64,000 bases of DNA from Bradyrhizobium sp. CCGB12. GTDB lineage: Bacteria; Pseudomonadota; Alphaproteobacteria; Rhizobiales; Xanthobacteraceae. Below, piece by piece: positions 1 through 8,787 of this stretch. Location: contig NZ_JANADO010000001.1 in the NCBI RefSeq assembly GCF_024199845.1, positions 8,544,001-8,608,000 of the forward strand. The letters are read 5' to 3'. Position 1 is the stretch's first letter; each line of letters opens with the position of its first letter. A program made the position numbers and the translations under genes. The notes under the pieces are model-generated. The model was not told the origin of the DNA. It saw only the letters and a list, made by a program, of their open reading frames with translations, and did not search any database.

Positions 1-2
1 CG

Positions 3-1007
3 GCGGCAAAGCCGGTACTCATCCTGTGTTACGCCAATGGCATCGCCGGGCGACTTGAGGATGCCATGCAGAGCAGGGGCGTGGAGAACCGCGTTCAGGT
101 CCTCACCTTTCATTCCTGGTGTTACCGAATGCTGCGGACTTATGGGATCCCCGCTCCATCCGAGCGAGAGTATCCGGACTACGCAAAGCGACTGGCTGCG
201 AGCGTTTCAGAGGTCATGAAGGCGGTAGATCAAGGCCAGATCCCAACGGAGCAGTACGACGCTGTCCTGATCGACGAGGCGCACGACTTCGAGCCGCAAT
301 GGCTCGCGCTCGCGGCCAAGATGGTCAACGCGCGCACCAAGGCGCTGATGGTCGTCTACGACGACATCCAGGCGATCTACAAGGGACGTGAGCGCCCGGT
401 GTGGAAGCAGCTTGGAATTGAAGCGTCGGGCAGAACGACCGTCTTGAAAATCAACTACCGCAACACTTCGCAAATCGTTGCCTTCGCGAGACGCTTCGCT
501 GCCGACGTCATTGGCGCTCCCGGCATCACCGCCGACGATGAGCACGCCATCCTGTTGCCCGAAGATGCGGGTCGGCAGGGGCTCGAGCCGGCCGTACGGC
601 GATGCGTGAGCATCGACGCAGAAGCTCACTGCGTCGCCGAGTGGTTTCTCGACCGGAAAAAGGCCGGGTACGAGTGGTCGCAGATGGCGTGTCTCTACCC
701 CGAGCACTGGATCGGCGGGCGGGTCGCGCAGATACTTGCGAGGCACGACGTACCCATCGATATGGCCAAGGACAATCGCAACAGGGTTTCGATCAAGCGG
801 GTAGCGGTGCGGTTTTTGAGCATGCACACCGCGAAAGGGCTGGAGTTTCCCTGCGTCGCTATTGCCGGCCTGGGCTTGCTCGGCCGCCACGGCGAGACCG
901 TCGAGGAATGCGTCCGGCTGACCTATGTCGGGGTGACCCGGGCGACTCACGAGGCGCTCCTGACGTACTCGAGCGAGTCGGCATTGGTGCAGCGTTTGAT
1001 CGCTTAA
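3..1007 (+). CDS. UvrD/Rep-like superfamily 1 DNA helicase, C-terminal part (5' end outside window)
   Basis: The reading frame is open from the window edge (AAKPVLILCYANGIAGRLED precedes the first internal Met at 66), so the gene starts upstream and the Walker A motif is not visible. Visible SF1A motifs in order: TFHSWCYRML (motif Ia region), VLIDEAHDF (motif II, Walker B), VVYDDIQAIYKGR (motif III), KINYRNT (motif IV), MHTAKGLEF (motif V) and YVGVTRAT (motif VI). This is the complete second half of an ATP-dependent 3'-5' helicase. The spacing is compact, as in small UvrD-like helicases rather than full-length UvrD/PcrA. The particular cellular role cannot be told from this part alone. The stop is followed at once by a dispersed repeat and a hairpin, with a convergent gene beyond. 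Confidence 0.88.
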   Translation, partial: AAKPVLILCYANGIAGRLEDAMQSRGVENRVQVLTFHSWCYRMLRTYGIPAPSEREYPDYAKRLAASVSEVMKAVDQGQIPTEQYDAVLIDEAHDFEPQWLALAAKMVNARTKALMVVYDDIQAIYKGRERPVWKQLGIEASGRTTVLKINYRNTSQIVAFARRFAADVIGAPGITADDEHAILLPEDAGRQGLEPAVRRCVSIDAEAHCVAEWFLDRKKAGYEWSQMACLYPEHWIGGRVAQILARHDVPIDMAKDNRNRVSIKRVAVRFLSMHTAKGLEFPCVAIAGLGLLGRHGETVEECVRLTYVGVTRATHEALLTYSSESALVQRLIA

Positions 1008-1008
1008 A

Positions 1009-1082
1009 GCATGATCCGGAAAAGTGTGCAGCGGTTTTCCCTCGCGACAAACGCGGAACGCGTTTGCGCGGAGATCAAGCTC
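1009..1082. repeat. short dispersed repeat, copy 1 (GATCCGG...AGCGGTTTTCC type)
   Basis: Begins GCATGATCCGG, contains AAAGTGTGCAGCGGTTTTCC and closes with GATCAAGC, so the ends are near-inverted. A second copy with the same core lies at 60001-60070. I recall this kind of sequence as common between genes in Bradyrhizobium and Rhodopseudomonas. Only the two copies here are directly seen. Confidence 0.6.
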
Positions 1083-1090
1083 GACAACCT

Positions 1091-1128
1091 AAGGCGCGAT
1101 GACGGTTCACCTGATCTCATCGCGCCTT
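1091..1128. terminator. bidirectional terminator-like hairpin
   Basis: A perfect 12-bp stem, AAGGCGCGATGA paired with TCATCGCGCCTT, around a 14-nt loop. It lies between the 3' ends of two convergent genes (stop at 1007, and a minus-strand gene ending at 1154), where a shared terminator is expected. There is no long T tract on either side. Confidence 0.55.
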
Positions 1129-1153
1129 GGACTGACGCCGCGCAGGCGCTCCC

Positions 1154-2179
1154 CTACGCCGTCGTGCCGTCGATCGAGCGGCGGATCACCCGCTGCACCT
1201 CCGCATTCGACAGAAACAGATCATGGTTGATGATGCCCCAGCCTTCCTGGGAGGCATCGATCACGCGCACACCGAGCCGCGCGATGACGGCCTTCTCGGC
1301 GGCGCCGACCCTGGTCATTCCACCTGCAATTTGTCCCGACAGTGCGAGCGCGCGATCGTTCGTCGAAGCGATCACGACGATCTTGCCGGCAAGCGGACCG
1401 ATGCGGTGGATCGCCGACGTGAACACGTCCATGTCGATGTCGGGCGAGGCAAACACGACAGCGCCGATCTTGCTCGTAACCGTGTCGCCGTATCGCGCAT
1501 AGAGCTGACGCAGGCTTTCGAGTGTCAGCATGGTTCCCATGCTGTGCGCAACGATGTGCACGCGGCCGCCGCTTGGCGCCGACACCAGCGCAGAAAGCAC
1601 ACGTTCGAAATCGTCGCGAGACCACATCGCGCTGTCGCGGTCATAGGCATAGTCGAACAGTCCCGCCTTGGAGGGCCAGGAGAACGCCATGGTCCGGCCG
1701 CGGAACTTGATCCCATCGGAGAGATGGGCGGCATCCAGCACGGCCGTCTCGAATGTCTGCTTGAAGCCGTGCACATAGATCAGCACGTCTCCTCCGCCGG
1801 CCTGCGCGGCGAGATCGCCAGCGTCGGCCGACACCGGTTCGATCCGATCAAGGCGCCAATCGCCGAGTCCAACCGAGGCGAGAGAAAGACGGCTCTCGTC
1901 CGGCGCCACCAGCCTGGCTCGCGCGACCGTCATGCTGGTCGCGCGTTCCGGCCCGAACCAGGGTTTCGTGCGGCCGCCGTTGACGGGCTTGCGCGTGGTG
2001 GTGACAAGCAATGTGGGGTCGACGGAGAGCGACGATGCGTCGAAGCGCGCGCCGGTCGCGCCCAAGCCGGCGCAACCGCCGAGCGCGAGAGCGCTCCCTG
2101 CCGACAAAAGTCCGCCGAGGAGAGCGCGGCGCGAAACGGAATAATTGGAGTCGCGTTGCAGAAGACGTCGGACGATCAC
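1154..2179 (-). CDS. DUF900-type alpha/beta hydrolase, predicted exported lipoprotein
   Basis: About 341 aa. I place the start at GTG 2179, with AAAGG seven bases upstream; the frame stays open further 5' but that stretch does not look like protein. The N-terminus carries a twin-arginine-like motif (SRRALLGG) then a hydrophobic run ending LALGGC, a lipobox, so the product is probably a lipid-anchored periplasmic protein. The hydrolase part has VLIYVHGF (oxyanion strand), nucleophile elbow AHSMGT, a candidate acid in ASPDIDMD and a C-terminal His in NHDLF. The family is alpha/beta hydrolase DUF900; the substrate is unknown. It stands alone, convergent with the helicase. Confidence 0.82.
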   Translation of the reverse strand: MIVRRLLQRDSNYSVSRRALLGGLLSAGSALALGGCAGLGATGARFDASSLSVDPTLLVTTTRKPVNGGRTKPWFGPERATSMTVARARLVAPDESRLSLASVGLGDWRLDRIEPVSADAGDLAAQAGGGDVLIYVHGFKQTFETAVLDAAHLSDGIKFRGRTMAFSWPSKAGLFDYAYDRDSAMWSRDDFERVLSALVSAPSGGRVHIVAHSMGTMLTLESLRQLYARYGDTVTSKIGAVVFASPDIDMDVFTSAIHRIGPLAGKIVVIASTNDRALALSGQIAGGMTRVGAAEKAVIARLGVRVIDASQEGWGIINHDLFLSNAEVQRVIRRSIDGTTA

Positions 2180-2444
2180 GCGGAACCTTTGGGAACTTTG
2201 CCCACCGTAAGCCGCCCCGCCTAGCTCAGTGAATGACAATGGGGGCGAGAAGACGGCGGAGCAGCTTCGCGGTCGGTTGCATGTTCCTGGCGTCCGCGTT
2301 CCTGCCGCGGAACTACGAGCGATGCAGCGAAGTTCCGTAACTGACTGCGTCGGAGCAAGCGCCTGAACGGGCGGGTCGCGGGAGAGGAATGGTCGTTCGG
2401 CGAATCGCTGGAGAGTAACGGGCACTGTACGAAGCGGATTTGCT

Positions 2445-3890
2445 TCAACTGCGCAGATAACGCCAGCCGACGACGACACCGCTCACCGAAACGATGGTCC
2501 CAAGGATCGACAGCAGCCACACCACGATGTCCCAGGCCGGGCGATACACCAGCAGCAATCGAAAATCGAAACTGTGCAGCGCGTTGAACAGCCAGCGATA
2601 TGTGCGCCGGCTGCTGTCCACGCGGCCAATGATGTCGCCCGTGACAGGGCTGATGTGAAACCATGTTCTCGCGTCATCATCAAACACGGCGCGCAGCACC
2701 GGCAATTCGCGGTCGTGATGATGTGCATACCAATAGGCGTCGTATTCCCTGAGGGTTAACCGTTCCACGATGCGCGCTGTCGGCAACAATTTTGTTGCGG
2801 CAGTCCAGAGGCGATCCTGCGGAAGTGTTGCCGATTGGCCCGACGTCACATCCAGAGGTCTTTGCGTGCCATCACGCGACGCGGCGATCATCATCGCGCT
2901 GCCATCAAGCCAGACAAAGCGCGCTTCGACCACGGCGGATTGCGGCGTTGGCAGCTTCGTCGCAATCGTCGGCGCATCATGGCCGGCATAGCGTTGCAGC
3001 ACCTCGCGCGCCGTGTTGCGGCTTGCGAAATATTCGCCGGGATTGAGCGAAAGCCAACCGGAGAATGTCCAGGTCAGCACGAAGATACCCGCGATCAGGC
3101 CGGTGATGTGGTGCCATGCCATCCAGCCACGATAAGGCGTGATCCTGCCGCTCGCATAGCGCCGCTTCAGGCGTACGCGAAGGATGCCGATCCAGATGCC
3201 GGTGACGCCGATGATCAGGCAGATACCGGAGATCCAAAGCACGACCAGCCGCCACAGCGGCCCATCTTTGCGCAGCACGGTCGGATAGATCCAGTGCGGG
3301 ATCGAGCCGAGCCAGTTCCAGACGCGTTCGGTGTGGTTGGTGTCGAGCGCGATCTCGCCGGAGCGTGAGGAGACATAGAGCTTGGTACCGGCATTGTCGC
3401 CGAGCGTAATGATGTAAAGCGGTCGCAGCGGATCGTAGCGGGCCGTCACGCTCCATTGGTCCCGATCGATGAGTTCTTCGAGCTGCGGCGATGTACTTGC
3501 GGGATGATGTTGTGCGACCGCAAGCGCCTGCTGTTCGGAAACACCGGTGATGTCCCGGCCATCGGCTGCAGAGATCGCCCGCCGCTTGCCGTCCCAGCCG
3601 GCTATCCGATACACCGGCTCGTCGGCCAGCATGGAAAGCCGAAGATCGCGCGGATAGCGCGTGGCGCCCGCCGTCTTCATCGCGTCGTCCGGCGACAACG
3701 CCACTTTCTCCCATTCAATATCAGGAAGCGCTGCCAGCCTTTCCTTGTCGGAAAGGCCGGGAAAAGCGACGTACATCATCACCACGCCGGAAACGAACCA
3801 CATGGCGAAAAACAGGCAGGTGACGATGCCGACCCAGCGGTGGCCGATGTATAGCCACCGCCGAAGTGTGCGTTTCAGGGTTCGTGCCAC
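2445..3890 (-). CDS. PepSY-domain membrane protein (PepSY-associated TM / FoxB-like)
   Basis: About 481 aa. The start is most likely GTG 3890, immediately after the stop of the receptor gene (TGA at 3893-3895), giving MARTLKRTLRRW; an upstream extension would overlap the receptor. Four membrane segments are evident: near the N-terminus (WVGIVTCLFFAMWFVSGVVM), around the middle (LVVLWISGICLIIGVTG and HHITGLIAGIFVLTWTFSGW) and near the C-terminus (DIVVWLLSILGTIVSVSGVV), with large periplasmic PepSY-type loops between. Proteins of this family (FoxB, PiuB, FsqB type) usually sit beside TonB-dependent siderophore receptors, and some reduce ferric siderophores in the periplasm. It is the second gene of the receptor operon and so also lies under the cobalamin riboswitch. 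Confidence 0.88.
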   Translation of the reverse strand: MARTLKRTLRRWLYIGHRWVGIVTCLFFAMWFVSGVVMMYVAFPGLSDKERLAALPDIEWEKVALSPDDAMKTAGATRYPRDLRLSMLADEPVYRIAGWDGKRRAISAADGRDITGVSEQQALAVAQHHPASTSPQLEELIDRDQWSVTARYDPLRPLYIITLGDNAGTKLYVSSRSGEIALDTNHTERVWNWLGSIPHWIYPTVLRKDGPLWRLVVLWISGICLIIGVTGIWIGILRVRLKRRYASGRITPYRGWMAWHHITGLIAGIFVLTWTFSGWLSLNPGEYFASRNTAREVLQRYAGHDAPTIATKLPTPQSAVVEARFVWLDGSAMMIAASRDGTQRPLDVTSGQSATLPQDRLWTAATKLLPTARIVERLTLREYDAYWYAHHHDRELPVLRAVFDDDARTWFHISPVTGDIIGRVDSSRRTYRWLFNALHSFDFRLLLVYRPAWDIVVWLLSILGTIVSVSGVVVGWRYLRS

Positions 3891-3892
3891 GC

Positions 3893-6172
3893 TCAGAACT
3901 TCACGTTGACCGCGAGCTGCGCAGTGCGTGGCATGCCGAGCAGCCACTGAGTGGTGCCGCCCGACATCGTGTACACCTCGTCGAAGAGATTGTAGATGCG
4001 GAACGACACGGTGGTGTTGAGATCAGGCTTCCATTGCACGCCGGCATTGACAATGTTGTAGGCCGGGCGTGTCACCGTGTTGGCATTGTCCGCATAAGTC
4101 CTGCCGACGATCTGTACGCCCGCGTTGGCCGACCAGTTCGGTGCAAAAGCCCAGGTCGCCCAGATATTGGAGACGTTCTGCGGTACATTGACAGGTACGT
4201 TACCGGCATAATTCGCACTTCCGCCGCCGACCGCCTGCACGAAGTCATCGTACTTCGCGCGCAGGAAGGCGGTATTGGCATCGATTCGCCAACCATAATC
4301 GAGCAGGAAGCCGACCGATGCTTCGACGCCGCGCGATGATTGCTGGCCGACCTGGACGGTCAGCGAAGGAATGTTGGGGTCGCGTGCCAGCAAGTTGTTC
4401 TTCACGATCTCATAGCCGGCCAGAGTCCATTCGCCGCGGCCGCCCCAGAACGATTGCTTAACACCAATTTCGATCTGTCTGCCGGTGGCCAGGTCGAAGC
4501 TCTTGTTTGCGGAGGACAGTGAGATGAGCCCTCCGACCGGATCGACCGCGGTGGCGTACTGGCCATAGAAAGCGAGATCCTTGACCGGTGTATAGACCGC
4601 TCCGGCGCGCCAGGTTGTCGAGGAGAACGATTTCTCGAAGTGGTTGGCCGGCGAGACATAGTCAGTGCGCGTGATTGTCGGTTCGTCCTGGCGGATGCCG
4701 GCAATCAAGGACAGTTGCTCGGTGACCGACAGCCTGTTCTCGGCAAATAGCGCATACTGGTTAGTCACACTGCCGTAACCCGGAATTGTGGCGTTTGGGC
4801 TGTTGAATACGCCCGGAACGAAATTGAACGGGTTGACGGACGACGAGCCGCCGTAGGGTGAATTGTTGGTGTGGGTAAAATTGATGCTGTTGACGTCGAA
4901 GCCTGCGACGAACTCATTGGCCATACCAAGGACATGCCCGCGGAATTTCGCATCCATGCGATTGCCGACCTGCTGCTGATCGTGAAAAATCTCGATGTAG
5001 CTGCTTCGGTTGATGAGGCCAGTGGCGGGGTTATAGGCGTAGCTTTCGACGTCCTTCCAGTGCCGCTTGGAGTTAAGATAGTAAAGTGTGTTCTGAACCG
5101 AAATTCCGTCGGCGATCTGCCATTCGGTCTTCACCTGATTCCAGCTGTCCTGGTAGCGGATGTGGCTGTCGCTGACGTTGTAATTCTTGAAACGTAGCGA
5201 TTCGTCGAGCCTGCCGTTGATCAGCGGCGTGCCGAAGTAGCGCGAAGGGTCGCGGTCACCGTAGTCCGTAGACAGCGTCCAGGTGACGTCTTCGCTCTGC
5301 TTGATCTGGACCACGGCATGAAGCGCGACATTCGAGGTGTTGTCGCGATCGACCCAGCCATCCGACATGTTGCCGGAGGCGGTGATCCGATAGGCGACGT
5401 TCTCGCTGACCGGACCGCCACTGTCCACGGCAATTCGCCGCGTCGTGTTGCTGTCCAGCGAGACCTCGGCTTGGTTGCGGGAGATCCACAACGGCAGTTT
5501 TGAAACCACGTTGATGGCGCCGCCGACCGCGCCCGCGCCGTACAACACCGATGCAGGGCCGCGCAGCACCTCGATGCGCTCGGTCGACCAAGTGTCGAAC
5601 GGAAAGGTCACCGTCCCGGCGCCGATATAGAGCTGGGTGCCATCATACAGCGTCATGACGGAGCCGAGGCCCGTGAAGCCGCGGGTATTGAACGAGACGC
5701 CGCCATTGCCCGGTGCCGGGCTCGCCGTGAAGCCGGTGGCGTTTTGCGTTACCGCGTCGACGATGTTCTGTTGGCCGCGCTCGGCGATGGTTTCAGCGGA
5801 GATCACCTCCACGCTGGCCGGAGTCTGCAGTCGTGTGAGGCCGAGCCGGCTGCCCGCCGTGGTCGCGCCGGTGAGGTTGAGCGTCGGCGCGGCGAAGACA
5901 GGTCCAGTCGGCGCGGAAATCGGTGTATCGGTGTTGGCAGCCATGTTGTGCTGCTGGCGCGAACGCGCGGCGCGGGCGGCAGCAGAACTGCGTCGGGTGC
6001 TGCGGGTACTCGGCGGCGTTGCCGGCGGCTGCACCACCACGGGGTCGAGCATCTGGACCGGACTTGCGGACTGTGCCCAGCCGTCTGTCGACAACACGAA
6101 ACAGGAGAATGCAACTGAACGGAGCAACGCGCGGCGATGCCGTGGCGCGAAGATGGTACGGGAGGTCATCAA
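3893..6172 (-). CDS. TonB-dependent receptor, siderophore-receptor class
   Basis: 759 aa with an N-terminal signal peptide (hydrophobic run to GWAQ) and a Ser/Ala/Arg-rich linker. The plug domain (about 115-250) carries VEVISAETIAERG, a trans-plug RGF motif (NTRGFTGLGSVMTLYDGTQ) and IEVLRGPASVLYGAGAVGGA. A long beta-barrel follows and ends in VNVKF, the C-terminal aromatic that is the usual BAM signal. The plug signatures are of the siderophore class rather than BtuB. However, the leader holds a cobalamin riboswitch (6288-6470) reading into this gene. The ligand could therefore be a corrinoid, a cobalt chelate or a siderophore; sequence alone does not decide. It forms an operon with the downstream PepSY gene, two bases away. 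Confidence 0.92.
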   Translation of the reverse strand: MMTSRTIFAPRHRRALLRSVAFSCFVLSTDGWAQSASPVQMLDPVVVQPPATPPSTRSTRRSSAAARAARSRQQHNMAANTDTPISAPTGPVFAAPTLNLTGATTAGSRLGLTRLQTPASVEVISAETIAERGQQNIVDAVTQNATGFTASPAPGNGGVSFNTRGFTGLGSVMTLYDGTQLYIGAGTVTFPFDTWSTERIEVLRGPASVLYGAGAVGGAINVVSKLPLWISRNQAEVSLDSNTTRRIAVDSGGPVSENVAYRITASGNMSDGWVDRDNTSNVALHAVVQIKQSEDVTWTLSTDYGDRDPSRYFGTPLINGRLDESLRFKNYNVSDSHIRYQDSWNQVKTEWQIADGISVQNTLYYLNSKRHWKDVESYAYNPATGLINRSSYIEIFHDQQQVGNRMDAKFRGHVLGMANEFVAGFDVNSINFTHTNNSPYGGSSSVNPFNFVPGVFNSPNATIPGYGSVTNQYALFAENRLSVTEQLSLIAGIRQDEPTITRTDYVSPANHFEKSFSSTTWRAGAVYTPVKDLAFYGQYATAVDPVGGLISLSSANKSFDLATGRQIEIGVKQSFWGGRGEWTLAGYEIVKNNLLARDPNIPSLTVQVGQQSSRGVEASVGFLLDYGWRIDANTAFLRAKYDDFVQAVGGGSANYAGNVPVNVPQNVSNIWATWAFAPNWSANAGVQIVGRTYADNANTVTRPAYNIVNAGVQWKPDLNTTVSFRIYNLFDEVYTMSGGTTQWLLGMPRTAQLAVNVKF

Positions 6173-6287
6173 TAGGACTCGCGATAACGTGGCACGTCAC
6201 CGCGAACGCAGTCTGGCCACTGCCCCAAGAGGACGGCAGCCCAACACCCACCAGGACACCCCGCCCAATGTGCTCGCGTGTGACCAC

Positions 6288-6470
6288 GACTGACGGCAGG
6301 TCTCCTGGCTCGCGGGTCGTTACCTGTCGCCGCCTTCCCAGGCCCGCAGGCCCAGTGGCGTTTGGCGAAGGCTCACCGCTTACAGTTGCGGGGGCAGCCA
6401 CGGCGTTGGGGGATCCCCGCACCGTATTCCCTATTGATCTCCCGAAGGAGAACCGTCGCAGGCACCCTAG
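6288..6470 (-). promoter_or_regulatory. cobalamin (B12) riboswitch
   Basis: Read on the minus strand, the conserved elements come in the right order: GGTGCC near the start, AGGGAATACGGTG, then the B12-box core CTGCCCCCGCAACTGTAAG, then GCCACTGGG, TGGGAAGGC and a 3' GCCAGGAGACCTGCC that closes the fold. These are the signature segments of the Rfam cobalamin riboswitch family. The 3' end lies about 115 nt upstream of the receptor ATG at 6172, the usual spacing for ligand-dependent repression of a transport gene. No gene on the plus strand could use it. Confidence 0.95.
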
Positions 6471-6589
6471 TTTTATTTGCAAAGGGCTGTCAACTAGCCG
6501 TCCCGAGACAGATCAACGCGCCGCACCGTCATCGGCCCGACGTGCCGATCGCTCAGCGTTCGTCCGGCAGCTCGACTCAGCGTCAGTCC

Positions 6590-7205
6590 CTTCTCGCAAA
6601 AATATTCCACTTTACCGAAATTCGGATTTGTCGTATGTGTCGCCCGTCCCGGCCCACCAAAGGGGCGGTCGTACGTCGTCACGAACGCGGGCTGGGATTG
6701 CGGTGGACGCGGGCGGCGTTGAAGGCGGGCTGTGGCGTGCAGGGCGAGATGAACCTCGTGAGCATGGCACGTCCTGCGAAGACGGACGGCGCCTGTGCCC
6801 TGCGAAGCCTCTTGGCGAAGCAGGGTCGTCCGCGTACGGCGAAACCGTGTGGTCCTGGCCGTCGTTGCTACGGTCAAGCCTTGGCGAAGGCGTCATCGCG
6901 TCAACCGGCGCGGTGTCGTGAATTTCGCAGGGGTGAGGGAGGCCAGAAGGAACTCGGCTCCCGGGAGAGCGCGGCATAGGCCGTCAAACCATCGCGCAGG
7001 GAAGGCCTGGTCTCGGCTGCCCTGTGTCTCCCCTGTGCACTGCGTGTGCATTCGTTCAGCGCAGGGGTCTTATGGGTGCCAGCCGGCGCCCGGTCTTCCC
7101 TGCGCCCTTTCTGGCGAGAGGGTGTGAAGAGGAGAGCGCAGCTCGGGCAGAACATGCCGCGAGGACGCGACGGCGTGTCTGCGAATTGCCTGCCAAATGA
7201 CCTTC
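6590..7205. repeat. long dispersed intergenic repeat (about 0.6 kb, Bradyrhizobium type); no gene
   Basis: The roughly 1.1 kb between the receptor and the next gene holds the riboswitch and this block. Landmarks are CGAAATTCGGATTTGTCGTATG at its left, then AACGCGGGCTGGGATTGCGG, AAACCGTGTGGTCCTGGCCG, GAGAGCGCGGCATAGGCCGT and TTCCCTGCGCCCTTTCTGGC at its right. I recall near-identical strings scattered through Bradyrhizobium and Rhodopseudomonas genomes, often wrongly called as small genes (translation with CGPGRRCYGQ). Several overlapping open frames cross the block, but none has a ribosome-binding site or a recognisable domain. Boundaries are approximate. Confidence 0.65.
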
Positions 7206-7293
7206 CGTGCGAGCATGATGCATCGGCCTCGGTGGAGGTGGTCGTTCCTTCCAGAATCTGCCTTGATGCGACTTCAGCGCGGAGGAGTGTGGA

Positions 7294-8784
7294 ATGAGCA
7301 GCTTGGTGATCTCTGGTGGCCGGGTGGTGGATCCCGCGAGCGGGATGGACGCCATCGGCGACGTGGCGGTTGTGGACGGCAAGATCGCCGCGGTTGGCTC
7401 CTCGCTCGGCGGCGCGGAGCGGGTCATCGACGCCACCGGCCTCGTGGTCGCGCCCGGCTTCATCGATCTGCACGCGCATGGCCAGTCGATCCCGGCCGAC
7501 CGCATGCAGGCGTTCGACGGCGTGACGACCACGCTCGATCTCGAGGCCGGTGTGCTGCCGGTCGGGTCCTGGTATGAGCGGCAGGCGAGGAAAGGGCGCG
7601 TGCTGAACTACGGCGCCGCCACCAACTGGGCCTTTGCGCGCATCGGCGCGATGACGGGCTCAAATGCGGAGAGCTCGCTGGAGGCGTTCGGCAACGCCAT
7701 GCGCGACCGCCGCTGGATGGACAACGTCGCGACCGATGCCGAGGTCGCGGGCATCCTCGAGCGCCTCGGGCGGGGCCTGAACGAAGGCGGCATCGGCATC
7801 GGCATCTTGAACGCCTATGCGCCGGGCGCCGGCGTGCAGGAGCTGACGGCGGTCTGCCAGTTGGCTGCGGCCAAGGACGTCCCGACCTTCACCCACGTCG
7901 CCTTCATGTCGCGTATCGACCCCGAAAGCGCGGTGGAAGCCTATATCCGGCTGATCGGCTATGCCGGCGCCACCGGCGCGCACATGCATATCTGCCATTT
8001 CAACTCGTCGAGCAAGACCGACATTGCGCGCTGCCGCGTGCTGGTCGAGAAGGCGCAGGCGCAGGGCCTGCCCATCACGGTCGAGGCCTATCCCTACGGC
8101 ACCGGCTCGACCGTGCTGGCGGCGGCGTTCTTCAGCGATCCCAAATTCGTCGAGCGCAACGGCACCGGCTACGATTCCGTGCAGCGCGTGACTGACGGTT
8201 ACCGTTTCCACGACCGTGAGGAGCTCTTGAAGGCGCAGGCCGAAGAGCCCTCCTCGCTGGTGCTCTGGCACATCCTCGACACCGAGCATAATGCGCATCA
8301 CCGCGACCTGCTCGACATGTCGGTGCTCTATCCCGGCGGTGCCATCGCGTCCGATGCGATGCCGTGGACGACGTCGGACGGCAAGACCTACACCGGCGAT
8401 GCCTGGCCGCTGCCTGACGATGCCACCTCGCATCCGCGCTCGGCCGGCTGCTTCACGAAGTTCATCCGCGAATGGGTACGCGAGCGCAAGGCCGTGTCGC
8501 TGCTCGAAGGCGTGCGCAAATGCGCGCTGATCCCGGCGGAAATCCTCTCGCAGAGCACGCCCGCGATGCGCGCCAAGGGCAGGCTTGCGAAGGACGCCGA
8601 TGCCGACATCGTCGTGTTCGACTACGAAAAGCTCTCGGACCGCGCGACCTTCACGGCGATGAACCGTCCCTCGGAAGGCGTGCGGCATCTGATTGTCAGC
8701 GGTCAGCCACTGATCAGCGATGGCGTGCTCGACGTGACCGCGCGGCCGGGAAAGCCGGTGCGTCGCCCCGTCGTCGAGGCCTGA
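7294..8784 (+). CDS. metal-dependent amidohydrolase, D-aminoacylase / N-acyl-D-amino-acid deacylase-like
   Basis: 496 aa; strong ribosome-binding site (GGAGGAGTG) upstream of the ATG. It has the N-terminal beta-sandwich of the amidohydrolase superfamily (LVISGGRVVDPASGMD), then the barrel with metal-binding HxH in GFIDLHAHGQ (about 57-66), later metal His candidates in PTFTHVAFM and HMHICHFNSSSK, and the catalytic Asp in IASDAMPW (about 350). The C-terminal strand GRLAKDADADIVVFDYEKL is also typical. The amidohydrolase-3 subgroup cleaves N-acyl-D-amino acids, dihydropyrimidines or related amides; the substrate here is open. It heads an operon, three bases before the CobW-type GTPase, a probable metallochaperone that might load this enzyme. 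Confidence 0.85.
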   Translation: MSSLVISGGRVVDPASGMDAIGDVAVVDGKIAAVGSSLGGAERVIDATGLVVAPGFIDLHAHGQSIPADRMQAFDGVTTTLDLEAGVLPVGSWYERQARKGRVLNYGAATNWAFARIGAMTGSNAESSLEAFGNAMRDRRWMDNVATDAEVAGILERLGRGLNEGGIGIGILNAYAPGAGVQELTAVCQLAAAKDVPTFTHVAFMSRIDPESAVEAYIRLIGYAGATGAHMHICHFNSSSKTDIARCRVLVEKAQAQGLPITVEAYPYGTGSTVLAAAFFSDPKFVERNGTGYDSVQRVTDGYRFHDREELLKAQAEEPSSLVLWHILDTEHNAHHRDLLDMSVLYPGGAIASDAMPWTTSDGKTYTGDAWPLPDDATSHPRSAGCFTKFIREWVRERKAVSLLEGVRKCALIPAEILSQSTPAMRAKGRLAKDADADIVVFDYEKLSDRATFTAMNRPSEGVRHLIVSGQPLISDGVLDVTARPGKPVRRPVVEA

Positions 8785-8787
8785 CAC

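Noticed and set aside
1828..1850. GGTTCGATCC, resembling a tRNA T-arm
   Set aside because: It lies inside the coding part of the DUF900 hydrolase and has no matching acceptor stem.
2215..2245. tRNA-like CCTAGCTCAGTGAATGAC
   Set aside because: It resembles a tRNA D-arm but there is no anticodon arm or T-arm at the right distance, and no CCA-end acceptor stem.
6362..7127. Overlapping open frames of 110 to 205 codons between the riboswitch and the amidohydrolase
   Set aside because: They cross the riboswitch and a dispersed repeat, have no ribosome-binding site and no recognisable domain; treated as non-coding.
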